Shown in pieces: positions 44,577 to 53,519 of a DNA stretch of 64,000 nt. The stretch's first letter is position 1; the number at the start of each line of letters is the position of its first letter. The position numbers were made by a program, and so were the translations under genes. The notes under the pieces were generated by a model, which did no database searches, had not been told where the DNA came from, and saw only the letters and a list, made by a program, of their open reading frames with translations. Source of the DNA: Pseudomonas sp. Gutcm_11s (GTDB taxonomy: Bacteria; Pseudomonadota; Gammaproteobacteria; Pseudomonadales; Pseudomonadaceae); NCBI RefSeq assembly GCF_028649395.1, contig NZ_JAQSUW010000017.1, positions 194,116 through 258,115 on the forward strand. The letters are read 5' to 3'.

Positions 44577-45485
44577 ATGCCCAGAAAAATACTGGTAACC
44601 GGCCTCAGCGGCTTCGTGGGTCAACAGCTACAACAGCATCCGCAGATTGCTACATGGCATTTGCTCGATAACAACCGGCTGGAACTGCTCGACCCGGCGT
44701 CCTTGGCGGAAATGCTGCAGAAGGATCGTCCGGATGCGGTCATTCATCTGGCTGGGCAGACCTTTGTGCCAGAAGCATTCCGGGCCCCGCAGCAGACTTT
44801 CGAGGTCAACCTGCTAGGGACGCTCAATCTGTTGCAGGCTCTTAAACAGTCCGGTTTTTGTGGCAGCTTCCTGTATGTCAGCTCAGGGGATGTTTATGGT
44901 CAGGTTGACGAGGAGGATCTGCCAATTTGTGAGACCTTGCTTCCTCGGCCACGGAACCCCTATGCCGTAAGTAAAGTTGCCGCTGAACTGCTCTGCCTGC
45001 AGTGGAGCTATCTGGAGCCTTGGCGCATCATGGTTGCGCGACCTTTCAACCATATAGGCCCTGGGCAGCGCTCGGACTTCGTCATTCCGGGAGTGGCCAG
45101 GCAGCTGGCCCGGATTCGACTGGGGCTACAGACGCCACGTATCGAGGTCGGGGACGTCGACGTTACCCGCGATTTTCTTGATGTCCGCGATGTACTGGAC
45201 GCCTATTTCCACCTGCTTGATCGTGGGCGGAATGGCGAGATTTACAACGTTTGCTCTGGGATGGAATATCGCGTTCGCGACTTGATTGAGCAGATGGTGA
45301 ACATCGCAGGCGTTGAGGTGGAGCTTGTTCAGGACCCGGCGCGCCTGCGCCCCAGTGAGCAGCGCCGAGTGGCCGGGAGCTCCTGGAAACTACAACAACA
45401 GACCGGATGGAAATCCGGCATTTCAATCACGGAAACCCTGAAGAGTGTTCTCTCTGACTGGGAAGCAAGAGTAGTAGAAGAATGA
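44577..45485 (+). CDS. rmd: GDP-6-deoxy-D-lyxo-4-hexulose (GDP-4-keto-6-deoxymannose) reductase
   Basis: A 302-residue extended SDR that converts GDP-4-keto-6-deoxymannose to GDP-D-rhamnose. The nucleotide-binding motif is TGLSGFVG, the catalytic YAVSK lies in PRNPYAVSKVAAE near residue 125, and RPFNHIGPGQ near 155 is characteristic of Rmd. The start is ATG 44577 with GGAG nine bases upstream. This is the first gene of the canonical CPA block; it overlaps gmd by four bases. Its order before gmd and wbpW is that of P. aeruginosa. Confidence 0.93.
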   Translation: MPRKILVTGLSGFVGQQLQQHPQIATWHLLDNNRLELLDPASLAEMLQKDRPDAVIHLAGQTFVPEAFRAPQQTFEVNLLGTLNLLQALKQSGFCGSFLYVSSGDVYGQVDEEDLPICETLLPRPRNPYAVSKVAAELLCLQWSYLEPWRIMVARPFNHIGPGQRSDFVIPGVARQLARIRLGLQTPRIEVGDVDVTRDFLDVRDVLDAYFHLLDRGRNGEIYNVCSGMEYRVRDLIEQMVNIAGVEVELVQDPARLRPSEQRRVAGSSWKLQQQTGWKSGISITETLKSVLSDWEARVVEE

Positions 45486-46453
45486 AAAAATCTGCTTTGA
45501 TCACGGGTGTTACGGGCCAGGATGGCGCATACCTGGCCAAATTGCTGCTTGGAAAGGGCTATGAGGTGCACGGGCTGGTAGCACGCCGCAGCAGCGATAC
45601 TCGCTGGCGTCTGCGAGAGTTGGGCATTGAGGGTGAGATTCGCTACTTGGAAGGCGATTTGGCCGATGCCTGCTCGATTCAGCGTGCCGTGATCAAGGCT
45701 AAACCTCAGGAAATCTACAACCTTGGCGCACAGAGCTTTGTCGGTAGCTCGTGGGATCAGCCGGTTATCACCGGTGTGGTCGATGGTCTGGGCGTCACCC
45801 ACCTGTTAGAGGCTATTCGGCAGTTCAGCCCGGAAACCCGCTTCTACCAAGCATCTACCAGTGAAATGTTCGGCCTGATCCAGGCTGAACGCCAGGACGA
45901 GAACACGCCTTTCTACCCTCGTAGCCCATATGGCGTGGCGAAGCTCTACGGTCACTGGATTACTGTCAATTACCGCGAAAGTTTCAACCTGCACGCCTCC
46001 AGCGGCATTCTGTTCAACCATGAGTCGCCTCTGCGGGGCATCGAGTTCGTGACGCGCAAGGTCACGGACGCTGTTGCACGCATCAAGCTTGGCAAGCAGC
46101 GAGAGTTGCGCCTGGGTAACATCGATGCCAAGCGCGACTGGGGATTCGCAGGTGATTACGTCGAAGCCATGTGGCTGATGCTGCAACAGGATAGACCTGA
46201 CGATTACGTGGTCGCGACCGGGGTTACTACTACGGTGCGTGATATGTGCAAGTTGGCGTTCGAGCATGTGGGCCTCAGCTATGAGGAGCATGTGGTTATC
46301 GATCCTCAGTTCTTCCGTCCTGCCGAAGTAGAAATCCTGTTGGGCAATCCTGCTAAGGCCGAGCGTCAGCTCGCATGGAAGCCGAAGACCAGCCTCGCCG
46401 AACTGATTCAGATGATGGTTGACGCTGACCTGCAGCGTGTCGGTCGGGAGTAA
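45482..46453 (+). CDS. gmd: GDP-mannose 4,6-dehydratase
   Basis: A 323-residue NADP-dependent extended SDR, the same length as Gmd of P. aeruginosa. Motifs are ALITGVTGQDGAYLAKLL at the N-terminus, YQASTSEMFG near residue 125 (Thr/Glu catalytic residues) and YPRSPYGVAKLYGH near 148 with Tyr and Lys. LRGIEFVTRKVTDAVARI follows. It supplies the substrate of Rmd. The stop is followed after four bases by the start of wbpW, so the genes are in one operon. Confidence 0.96.
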   Translation: MKKSALITGVTGQDGAYLAKLLLGKGYEVHGLVARRSSDTRWRLRELGIEGEIRYLEGDLADACSIQRAVIKAKPQEIYNLGAQSFVGSSWDQPVITGVVDGLGVTHLLEAIRQFSPETRFYQASTSEMFGLIQAERQDENTPFYPRSPYGVAKLYGHWITVNYRESFNLHASSGILFNHESPLRGIEFVTRKVTDAVARIKLGKQRELRLGNIDAKRDWGFAGDYVEAMWLMLQQDRPDDYVVATGVTTTVRDMCKLAFEHVGLSYEEHVVIDPQFFRPAEVEILLGNPAKAERQLAWKPKTSLAELIQMMVDADLQRVGRE

Positions 46454-46457
46454 GTAG

Positions 46458-47903
46458 ATGACTCTCGTTCCCGTGATTCTTTCCGGAGGCGCTGGTACCC
46501 GGTTGTGGCCGGTTTCTCGTGAAGGCCATCCCAAGCCGTTCATGCGCCTACCCGATGGCCAAAGCCTGCTGAGCAAGACCTATTTGCGGGCCGCCGCCCT
46601 GATCCCGCAGGGTGGTGCCATTCTCACGGTGACCAACCGCGAGCACTACTTTGCCAGCAAGGATCAGTTCGGCGAGGCCAATCTGCCGCTGCACAGCTCC
46701 CATTTTCTGCTCGAGCCGGAGGGGCGTAACACGGCGCCCGCCATTGCCGTGGCGGCTAGCCTGGTGGCCAAGCAGTACGGCGAGGATGCTCTATTGGTGA
46801 TCATGGCGGCGGATCACCTGATTCAAGACCTCGCTGCTTTTCAGCGGGCCACCGCGCACGCGCTGGAGCTCGCTGAAAGCGGCCATCTCGTTACCTACGG
46901 TATTCGACCGACGGCCCCCGAAACCGGCTTCGGCTATATCGAATCCGGAGAGGCTCTGGATAGTGAAGGTGGCTGCAGGGTTGCGTGCTTTGTTGAAAAG
47001 CCGGATCTGCAAACTGCGGAAGAGTATCTGCAGAGCGGTCGCTTCCTGTGGAACTCGGGCATGTTCTGTTTCACTGCAGGCAGTATTTTGCGTGAGCTAG
47101 GTGAGCATGCTCCGGAAATAGTCCAGCTGGCGGAGGAGTGCTTGAGCGCTAGTCCCGCTCAGGAAAGCGCAGGCAATATTCTGCACGAGCTACAGGCCGC
47201 GAGCTTCGCTCGCCTACCAGACATCTCCATTGATTATGCCGTTATGGAGCGCTCTAAGCGGGTCGCGGTGATTCCTGCAACTTTTGACTGGAGTGACATT
47301 GGCTCCTGGAGCGCGCTATCCCAGCTGGTTCCGGCCGATGCTCAGCAGAACCGAGTGCAGGGCGATGCGATACTGGTCGAGACGCGCAACACCTTCATCC
47401 TTGGCGACAATCGCCTGATCGCCACCGTCGGTGTGGATGATCTGATCGTGGTAGATACCGCCGATGCTGTTCTGGTCGCGCGTGCCGACCGAGCTCAGGA
47501 AGTTCGTCAGGTCGCCAAGCAGCTCAAGCTCCGCAATCATGATTCTTACAGGCTGCATCGTACGGTCACCCGCCCGTGGGGGACCTATACGGTGCTTGAA
47601 GAAGGACCACGCTTCAAGATCAAGCGAATCGTGGTTAAGCCCGGAGGATCACTCTCTTTGCAGATGCATCACCATCGTAGTGAGCATTGGATTGTCGTCA
47701 GTGGTATGGCCAAGGTCGTCAACGGCGGCGAGCAGCCTTTGCTGGTGAATACCAACGAGTCGACCTTCATTCCGGCTGGCCACAAGCACCGCTTGGAGAA
47801 CCCCGGTGTTATCGACCTGGTAATGATCGAAGTGCAGAGCGGTGAGTACCTCGGCGAGGATGATATCGTCCGTTTTGAGGATCACTACGGCAGGGTGCGC
47901 TAG
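46458..47903 (+). CDS. wbpW: Mannose-1-phosphate guanylyltransferase / mannose-6-phosphate isomerase
   Basis: A 481-residue bifunctional enzyme providing GDP-D-mannose. The N-terminal nucleotidyltransferase has the LSGGAGTRLWPVSREGHPKPF-type signature (split here as LSGGAGTRLWPVSRE and HPKPF), and VEKPDLQTAEEYL near residue 178. The C-terminal cupin domain (about 350-481) contains RPWGTYTVLEEG, LSLQMHHHRSEHWIVVSG and the isomerase metal ligands. Length and position identify it as WbpW of the CPA cluster rather than alginate AlgA or PslB. It shares one base with wzm. Confidence 0.92.
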   Translation: MTLVPVILSGGAGTRLWPVSREGHPKPFMRLPDGQSLLSKTYLRAAALIPQGGAILTVTNREHYFASKDQFGEANLPLHSSHFLLEPEGRNTAPAIAVAASLVAKQYGEDALLVIMAADHLIQDLAAFQRATAHALELAESGHLVTYGIRPTAPETGFGYIESGEALDSEGGCRVACFVEKPDLQTAEEYLQSGRFLWNSGMFCFTAGSILRELGEHAPEIVQLAEECLSASPAQESAGNILHELQAASFARLPDISIDYAVMERSKRVAVIPATFDWSDIGSWSALSQLVPADAQQNRVQGDAILVETRNTFILGDNRLIATVGVDDLIVVDTADAVLVARADRAQEVRQVAKQLKLRNHDSYRLHRTVTRPWGTYTVLEEGPRFKIKRIVVKPGGSLSLQMHHHRSEHWIVVSGMAKVVNGGEQPLLVNTNESTFIPAGHKHRLENPGVIDLVMIEVQSGEYLGEDDIVRFEDHYGRVR

Positions 47904-48700
47904 TGCAGTTACTACTTCGCCGCGACCTGTGGGTCTATCGCGGCTTCATCCTCAGTAGCGTCAAACGTGAGTTCCAGAGTCGCTATCGAAACTCTCTGCT
48001 GGGGGCTCTCTGGCCCCTGCTGCAGCCTCTGGCGATGATCCTTATCTATACGCTGATCTTCTCTCAGGTCATGCGCGCACGCCTTCCGGGTGTAGACGAT
48101 GGGCTGGCCTACGGCATCTTCATCTGCGCCGGCATATTGACCTGGGGGCTGTTTGCCGAGGTGTTGAATCGCAGTCTGGCGATGTTTCTCGATAACGCCA
48201 ATCTGCTCAAGAAGCTCAGCTTTCCGCGCCTGTGCCTGCCGATCGTTGTGGCGCTCACGGCACTACTCAACTTCGCCATCACTGTGGGGCTGTTCCTCCT
48301 CGTGCTGGCCCTGATCGGCCGTTTTCCAGGCGAAGCGGTGCTGGCGCTGCCATTACTGGTCGGTCTGCAGTTGCTCTTTGCTCTCGGGCTAGGCCTGCTG
48401 CTCGGGGTTCTCAACGTGTTCTTTCGCGATGTTGGCCAGCTGTTCGCCATCGGCCTGCAACTCTGGTTCTGGCTGACCCCCATCGTTTACCCAATGAACA
48501 TTCTGCCTCCCGCTCTCCAGCCCTGGCTGGCCCTCAATCCGATGAGTGGGCTGATGCAGGCTTATCAGGCGCTTTTCCTTCACGATGCCTGGCCGGGCTG
48601 GCAGCAGCTAGTGCCTGTCGCGGTAGCAGGGCTGGTCAGCTGCGTGCTCGCACTGCTGCTATACCGTGCCAAGACCTCCGACATGCTGGATGAGCTCTGA
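47903..48700 (+). CDS. wzm: O-antigen ABC transporter permease Wzm
   Basis: A 265-residue permease with six membrane segments, starting with GTG at 47903 that overlaps the wbpW stop. The family pattern VKREFQSRYRNSLLGALWPLLQPL at residue 15 and FFRDVGQLFAIGLQLWFWLTPIVYP near 175 are present. It exports the completed, undecaprenyl-linked D-rhamnan across the inner membrane. The length equals that of P. aeruginosa Wzm. It is directly coupled to wzt (TGATG). Confidence 0.95.
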   Translation: MQLLLRRDLWVYRGFILSSVKREFQSRYRNSLLGALWPLLQPLAMILIYTLIFSQVMRARLPGVDDGLAYGIFICAGILTWGLFAEVLNRSLAMFLDNANLLKKLSFPRLCLPIVVALTALLNFAITVGLFLLVLALIGRFPGEAVLALPLLVGLQLLFALGLGLLLGVLNVFFRDVGQLFAIGLQLWFWLTPIVYPMNILPPALQPWLALNPMSGLMQAYQALFLHDAWPGWQQLVPVAVAGLVSCVLALLLYRAKTSDMLDEL

Positions 48701-49932
48701 TGGGCTGGGTTCGCGTGCAAGGGCTGGGCAAAGCCTTCAAGCAGTATCCGACACGCTGGGCGCGCCTGGCTGAATGGTTGATGCCGTGGAGGGGCGCGCG
48801 CCACCAGCTGAGATGGGCGCTCCGGGATGTCAGCTTCGATGTGCAACCTGGTGAAGCGATAGGTCTGATCGGTGCCAACGGTGCAGGAAAGAGCACGCTG
48901 CTCAAGTTGATTACCGGTACCAGCATACCCAGCACGGGCCGTATCAGCTTTGAGGGAAGAGTTGCGGCCTTGCTGGAGCTGGGCATGGGTTTCCACCCCG
49001 ATTTCACGGGTAGACAGAATGCTCTGATGGCGGGTCAGTTGCTCGGATTGGCGGTCCATGAGGTTGAGCAACTCCTGCCGGACATCGTGGCTTTCTCCGA
49101 GATCGGTGCGGCTATCGATCAGCCGGTCCGAACCTATTCCAGTGGCATGCAGATGCGCCTGGCATTCAGCGTGGCTACCGCCCGCCGCCCCGATATCCTG
49201 ATCGTCGATGAGGCCCTCTCGGTTGGCGATGCCTATTTCCAGCACAAGAGCTTCGAGCGCATTCGCGAGTTCCGGCGTCAGGGCACCACCCTGCTGATCG
49301 TTTCTCACGATCGCTACGCGATACAGTCGATCTGTGATCGAGCCTTGCTGCTGCATCAGGGAGATCTCCTGATGCAAGGCAGCCCTGAGGCGGTGCTCGA
49401 TTACTACAACGCATTAATGGCCGACCGTGACGGCCAGTCGATCCGTCAGCAGGTGCTGGAAACCGGTCATGTGCAGACCATTTCTGGAACGGCCGAAGCC
49501 AGCATCCTCGCCGTGCGCATGTTCGATGACAAGGGCGCTACAAGTGAGGTGTTCGAGGTCGGAGAACCGATGTCGCTGGAAGTCGACATCGGGGTGAATG
49601 CGGATCTTGAGCGCCTCGATCTTGGCTTTTTGTTGAAGGACCGATTTGGCCTGGCGATGTATGGCATCAATACTCACCGACTCGAGCAGACCGTTCTGGC
49701 ACCGAAGGTGGGGGATCGCTTCACCTTCCGTTTCGACTTCCCCATGCTGCTGGGACCGGGAAATTACTCGCTGTCATTGAGTCTCACCAAGGCTGACTCG
49801 CATCTGGACGGGAATTACGAATGGCGTGATTACGCCGCCATCCTCCATGTACATAACCGGCAACATGAACAGTTCGTTGGCAACACCTGGCTGAATGCCA
49901 AGGCCAGCGTCATGCGAGGAGGAGTCGTGTGA
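48700..49932 (+). CDS. wzt: O-antigen ABC transporter ATP-binding protein Wzt
   Basis: A 410-residue ATPase of the O-antigen exporter. Walker A GANGAGKST lies at residues 58-66, the signature YSSGMQMRLAFS near 147 and Walker B ILIVDEALSVGD near 168. A C-terminal extension from about 255 has the beta-rich Wzt_C pattern that recognises the modified non-reducing end of the glycan in E. coli O9a. The methyltransferases upstream could provide such a terminal mark. Overlaps wbpX by GTGA. Confidence 0.95.
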   Translation: MGWVRVQGLGKAFKQYPTRWARLAEWLMPWRGARHQLRWALRDVSFDVQPGEAIGLIGANGAGKSTLLKLITGTSIPSTGRISFEGRVAALLELGMGFHPDFTGRQNALMAGQLLGLAVHEVEQLLPDIVAFSEIGAAIDQPVRTYSSGMQMRLAFSVATARRPDILIVDEALSVGDAYFQHKSFERIREFRRQGTTLLIVSHDRYAIQSICDRALLLHQGDLLMQGSPEAVLDYYNALMADRDGQSIRQQVLETGHVQTISGTAEASILAVRMFDDKGATSEVFEVGEPMSLEVDIGVNADLERLDLGFLLKDRFGLAMYGINTHRLEQTVLAPKVGDRFTFRFDFPMLLGPGNYSLSLSLTKADSHLDGNYEWRDYAAILHVHNRQHEQFVGNTWLNAKASVMRGGVV

Positions 49933-51290
49933 GCCGCTTGCTGTTCGAGTGCACCAACGTGTTCCGCAGCCCGGGAGTCAACTCCGGTATCCAGCGCGTT
50001 GTGCGCAATATCGTGCGCCAACTGGATAACGTCTCCGGCGATATTGAATGCGTGCCCGTTCTGTTCGCGCACAACCGGCTGTACAGGGTTCGTCAGCTGT
50101 TGCCGGGGGACGAAGGAAAAACCCTGCCGGCTCGCGCCTATGCCTGGCTGGAACGCCTGAACCAGGCCTTCTGGCGCCTGCATGGACGCTACGAGCAACA
50201 TTGGCCGATGTGTCGCTGGCATAACGCGCGACGTGTTTTCTTCGTGCTCTGGCGGCTGCTCGGGCTACCCCTGGCAGTTGCCATGAGAGTGCTGCGACTG
50301 CTTGGTTACGATCCCTTGCAGCAGCGTGCCGAGCCTTTCGAGGCTCAGCCTGGCGACCAGTTGGTTCTGCTCGACTCGTCATGGCATGCCCAGCATTTTG
50401 CCCAGATTGAGGGGCTCAAGCGCCGCGGGGTGGGCGTGATTGCGGTCATATACGACCTGATCCCGGTGGTGCGCCCGGAGTTCTTCGAGGAGCGCCTGCG
50501 TGGCGTCTTCAACATGTGGTTCGATTGGGTGGTGCACCAGGCCGACGGCTACATGTCGATTTCGCAGAGCGTCAGCGAGCAGGTAAGCGATGAGATCACT
50601 CGCCGCCTGGGTAGAGACGCTGCGGCCGAGCGCTGGTACGGTTATTTCCACCTGGGCTCCGAGCTGGACCTGCGTGATGAGGCGGGAACGCCAACGGCAG
50701 ACCTGATAGACCTGTTCGATTCCAATCGCCAGGTTTTCCTGGCGGTGAGCACCATAGAACCGCGCAAGAATCACGCCTATCTGCTGGACGCGTTCGAGCT
50801 GGCATGGGCCGAGGGTAGCCAGGCCTGCTTGTGCATCGTCGGCCGCGTTGGCTGGAAGTGCGAGGCTCTGATCAAGCGCATTCGCGACCACGCGGAGTTT
50901 GGTCGCCGCCTGTTCATGTTCAACGATGTCGATGACAACGGACTCGAGCTGGCCTATTCGAAAGCCGCTGCTCTGGTGTTCTCCTCTCACGCCGAAGGCT
51001 TTGGCTTGCCTCTTGTCGAGGCGATGCAGCGTGGCCTGCCGGCCATGGGTAGCGACCTGCCTGTGTTTCGTGAGATTGGCGGGGAGTACATGGCCTACTT
51101 CGGCCTGGAGCGTCCGGCCGACCTTGCCGAGCTGGTCCGGCGCTTCGAGGTGAGTGGTCAGTTCCCGGCAGCCCGCGCGCTTTCGGGCTGGAGCTGGATC
51201 GATTGGCGCGAGAGCGCAGGACAGCTGATCGAAGGTGTCGAGGCGGGCAGTGCTGCTGGCCGGGCGGGGCAGCATGCGCGTAGCGCTTAA
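49929..51290 (+). CDS. wbpX: CPA D-rhamnosyltransferase WbpX
   Basis: A 453-residue GT4-type glycosyltransferase starting with GTG at 49929. The N-terminal NSGIQRVVRNIVRQL motif and the C-terminal STIEPRKNHAYLLDAFE and HAEGFGLPLVEAMQRGLP are typical of the family. It corresponds in position, length and sequence style to WbpX, one of three enzymes that build the trisaccharide repeat of the D-rhamnan. It ends 17 bases inside the next gene. Confidence 0.88.
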   Translation: MSRLLFECTNVFRSPGVNSGIQRVVRNIVRQLDNVSGDIECVPVLFAHNRLYRVRQLLPGDEGKTLPARAYAWLERLNQAFWRLHGRYEQHWPMCRWHNARRVFFVLWRLLGLPLAVAMRVLRLLGYDPLQQRAEPFEAQPGDQLVLLDSSWHAQHFAQIEGLKRRGVGVIAVIYDLIPVVRPEFFEERLRGVFNMWFDWVVHQADGYMSISQSVSEQVSDEITRRLGRDAAAERWYGYFHLGSELDLRDEAGTPTADLIDLFDSNRQVFLAVSTIEPRKNHAYLLDAFELAWAEGSQACLCIVGRVGWKCEALIKRIRDHAEFGRRLFMFNDVDDNGLELAYSKAAALVFSSHAEGFGLPLVEAMQRGLPAMGSDLPVFREIGGEYMAYFGLERPADLAELVRRFEVSGQFPAARALSGWSWIDWRESAGQLIEGVEAGSAAGRAGQHARSA

Positions 51291-52407
51291 CGTCAGCATC
51301 CTGCGGGCACCGCGCACCGGCATCGGCCACTATGTCGCTGAGTTGTGCGAGGCGCTGCGCGGTGAGGATGGTCTCGAGCTCGAACTCTATGGCGGGTGGA
51401 AATGGGGGGACGAACTACCTTCTGCGCCGATGCCTGGGTACTCGCGCCTCAGCAACCTGATCAAGGATTTCGTCCCGCAGGCGTATCGTGTGCGCCGTGC
51501 GGTCGAGCAGCGTGGCTTTACCCGCGGTGTTCGGCTGCTTCGACCTGCGCTTTATCATGAGCCCAGCCTCTGGCCATTCGAATTCGATGGTCCGATGCTA
51601 ATGACCTTGCATGACCTGGCGCATGTACATTACCCGTATACCCAGCCGGCAGATCGGTTGCGCGAGATCGAGCGCCATGTCCAGACGGGGCTGCAGCGTG
51701 CAACCAGAGTCCTGGTCGACTCGCAGTACGTAGCCGATGAGGCTCGGCGCCACTACGGTATTGCCGCCGAAAAAATGGTGGTCGCGCCTCTCGGTTACGC
51801 CGAGCGGTTCCGGCCACGGGCGGATGAGGATCTGGCTCCTGTGCTGGCGACGATGGGGCTTTTCCCCCGCCAGTATCTGCTCTGTGTTGGTACCCTCGAA
51901 CCGCGCAAGAATCTCGAGCTGGCGTTGAGTGGTTACATGGCGCTCCCCGAGGCAATTCGCAGCCGTTACCCGTTGTTGCTTGCGGGCATGTCGGGTTGGC
52001 ATACCGAGCGGCTACAGGGCAGCTTGCGTTCGGCTTTGTCTTCTGGCCAGGTACGCTTGCTCGGCTATCAACCGGACGAGCAACTGGCTGAGCTTTTGGC
52101 AGGTGCGCGCATGCTGTTGTTCCCTTCCCTATACGAGGGTTTCGGCTTGCCGGTACTGGAGGCGATGGCAAGCGGTACGCCGGTAGTGCTCGGGCGAAAC
52201 TCTGCTCTGCCGGGAGTGGCGGGCGAGGCAGGTTGTTATATGGAGGATACGGATCCGCAGGTCTATGCACAGACCATTCGGCAGCTGATCGAGGATCAAC
52301 CACTCTGGCAGAGATTGCGAGAAGCCGGCCTGGAGCGAGCTCGACTGTTTTCATGGAAGCGCTGTGCGCAGATCACCGCTGGTGTGTACCGCGAGGTAAT
52401 TGGCTAG
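51274..52407 (+). CDS. wbpY: CPA D-rhamnosyltransferase WbpY
   Basis: A 377-residue GT4 enzyme. The start is ATG 51274 (MRVALNVSILRAPRTGIGHY), within the 3' end of wbpX. Family motifs are VGTLEPRKNLELALSGY near residue 210 and SLYEGFGLPVLEAMASGTPVV near 285. The length matches WbpY of P. aeruginosa. It shares one base with wbpZ (TAGTG). Linkage assignment, α1-2 versus α1-3, follows from the P. aeruginosa scheme and cannot be read from this sequence. Confidence 0.88.
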   Translation: MRVALNVSILRAPRTGIGHYVAELCEALRGEDGLELELYGGWKWGDELPSAPMPGYSRLSNLIKDFVPQAYRVRRAVEQRGFTRGVRLLRPALYHEPSLWPFEFDGPMLMTLHDLAHVHYPYTQPADRLREIERHVQTGLQRATRVLVDSQYVADEARRHYGIAAEKMVVAPLGYAERFRPRADEDLAPVLATMGLFPRQYLLCVGTLEPRKNLELALSGYMALPEAIRSRYPLLLAGMSGWHTERLQGSLRSALSSGQVRLLGYQPDEQLAELLAGARMLLFPSLYEGFGLPVLEAMASGTPVVLGRNSALPGVAGEAGCYMEDTDPQVYAQTIRQLIEDQPLWQRLREAGLERARLFSWKRCAQITAGVYREVIG

Positions 52408-53519
52408 TGCGAGTACTGCATTTCTTCAAGACCTATCTGCCGGAGACCGTTGGTGGCATAGAGCAGGTGATCTATCAGCTGTGCGAAAGTACCCGGCCCA
52501 TCGGTGTGGATAGCGAGGTGCTGACGCTCAGTGCGGATCGCGATCAGGCCGAGCTGATGGTCGGTACGCACAAGGTACATCGGGCCAGACTCGACATGCA
52601 GGTGGCTTCAACCGGTTTCTCCTTCTCTGCCTTGGGTCAGCTGAGTTCCCTGGCCCGTGAGGCGGATCTGGTTCACTACCATTTTCCCTGGCCATTCATG
52701 GACGTAGCGCATTTTGCGGCGCGGATAGACAAGCCATTCGTGGTTTCCTATCACTCCGACATCGTGCGCCAGAAGTACCTGTTGCATCTGTATCGCCCGT
52801 TGATGCGGCACTTTCTCTCCAAGGCCGGGCGTATCGTTGTCGCTTCGCCCAACTACCTGGAGAGCAGTGAGGTACTGCAAGGCTTCCGTGACAAGACCCA
52901 GGTGATTCCATACGGCCTGGATGAGGCTGCCTGTCCGCAGCCATCCGAGAAGCGCCTGGAGCATTGGCGTAGCCGGCTGGGCACGCGCTTCTTCCTGTTC
53001 GTGGGTGTGCTGCGCTACTACAAGGGACTGCATATCCTGCTGGAGGCTGTGGCCGACACAGGTTATCCGCTGGTTATTGCCGGTGCCGGCCCTATGGAGC
53101 AAGAGCTGCGCAGCCAGGCTGCCGCGCTGAAGCTGAGCAATGTCCACTTCGTCGGTCGTGTTGACGAGGAGGACAAGTATGCGCTGCTGCAGCTGTGCAG
53201 CGCTTTCGTCTTCCCGTCACATCTGCGCTCCGAAGCTTTCGGCATTTCCCTGCTGGAGGCTGCGATGTACGGCAAGCCGATGATCTCCTGTGAGATTGGC
53301 AGTGGCACCAGCTACATCAACCTGCATGGGGAAACCGGGCTGGTGGTACCGCCCAGTAATGCGCCTGCTCTGCGCGGGGCGATGGCCGAGCTATGGAACT
53401 CCCCAGCGCGCGCCGACGAGATGGGACAACGTGCCGTTGAGCGGTATCGGGAGCTCTTTACCGCGGAGCGCATGGGCCGCCAGATGGCGGCGCTCTATGA
53501 CGAGCTGCTCAGCGGCTGA
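52407..53519 (+). CDS. wbpZ: CPA glycosyltransferase WbpZ
   Basis: A 370-residue GT4 enzyme with a GTG start at 52407 (VRVLHFFKTYLPETVGGIEQ), the only start consistent with the wbpY stop. The C-terminal part contains FLFVGVLRYYKGLHILLEAV near residue 195 and LRSEAFGISLLEAAMYGKPMI near 275 with both EX7E glutamates. In the CPA model WbpZ adds the first D-rhamnose. This is the last gene of the block; its final 11 bases overlap an oppositely oriented acyltransferase gene. Confidence 0.88.
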   Translation: MRVLHFFKTYLPETVGGIEQVIYQLCESTRPIGVDSEVLTLSADRDQAELMVGTHKVHRARLDMQVASTGFSFSALGQLSSLAREADLVHYHFPWPFMDVAHFAARIDKPFVVSYHSDIVRQKYLLHLYRPLMRHFLSKAGRIVVASPNYLESSEVLQGFRDKTQVIPYGLDEAACPQPSEKRLEHWRSRLGTRFFLFVGVLRYYKGLHILLEAVADTGYPLVIAGAGPMEQELRSQAAALKLSNVHFVGRVDEEDKYALLQLCSAFVFPSHLRSEAFGISLLEAAMYGKPMISCEIGSGTSYINLHGETGLVVPPSNAPALRGAMAELWNSPARADEMGQRAVERYRELFTAERMGRQMAALYDELLSG

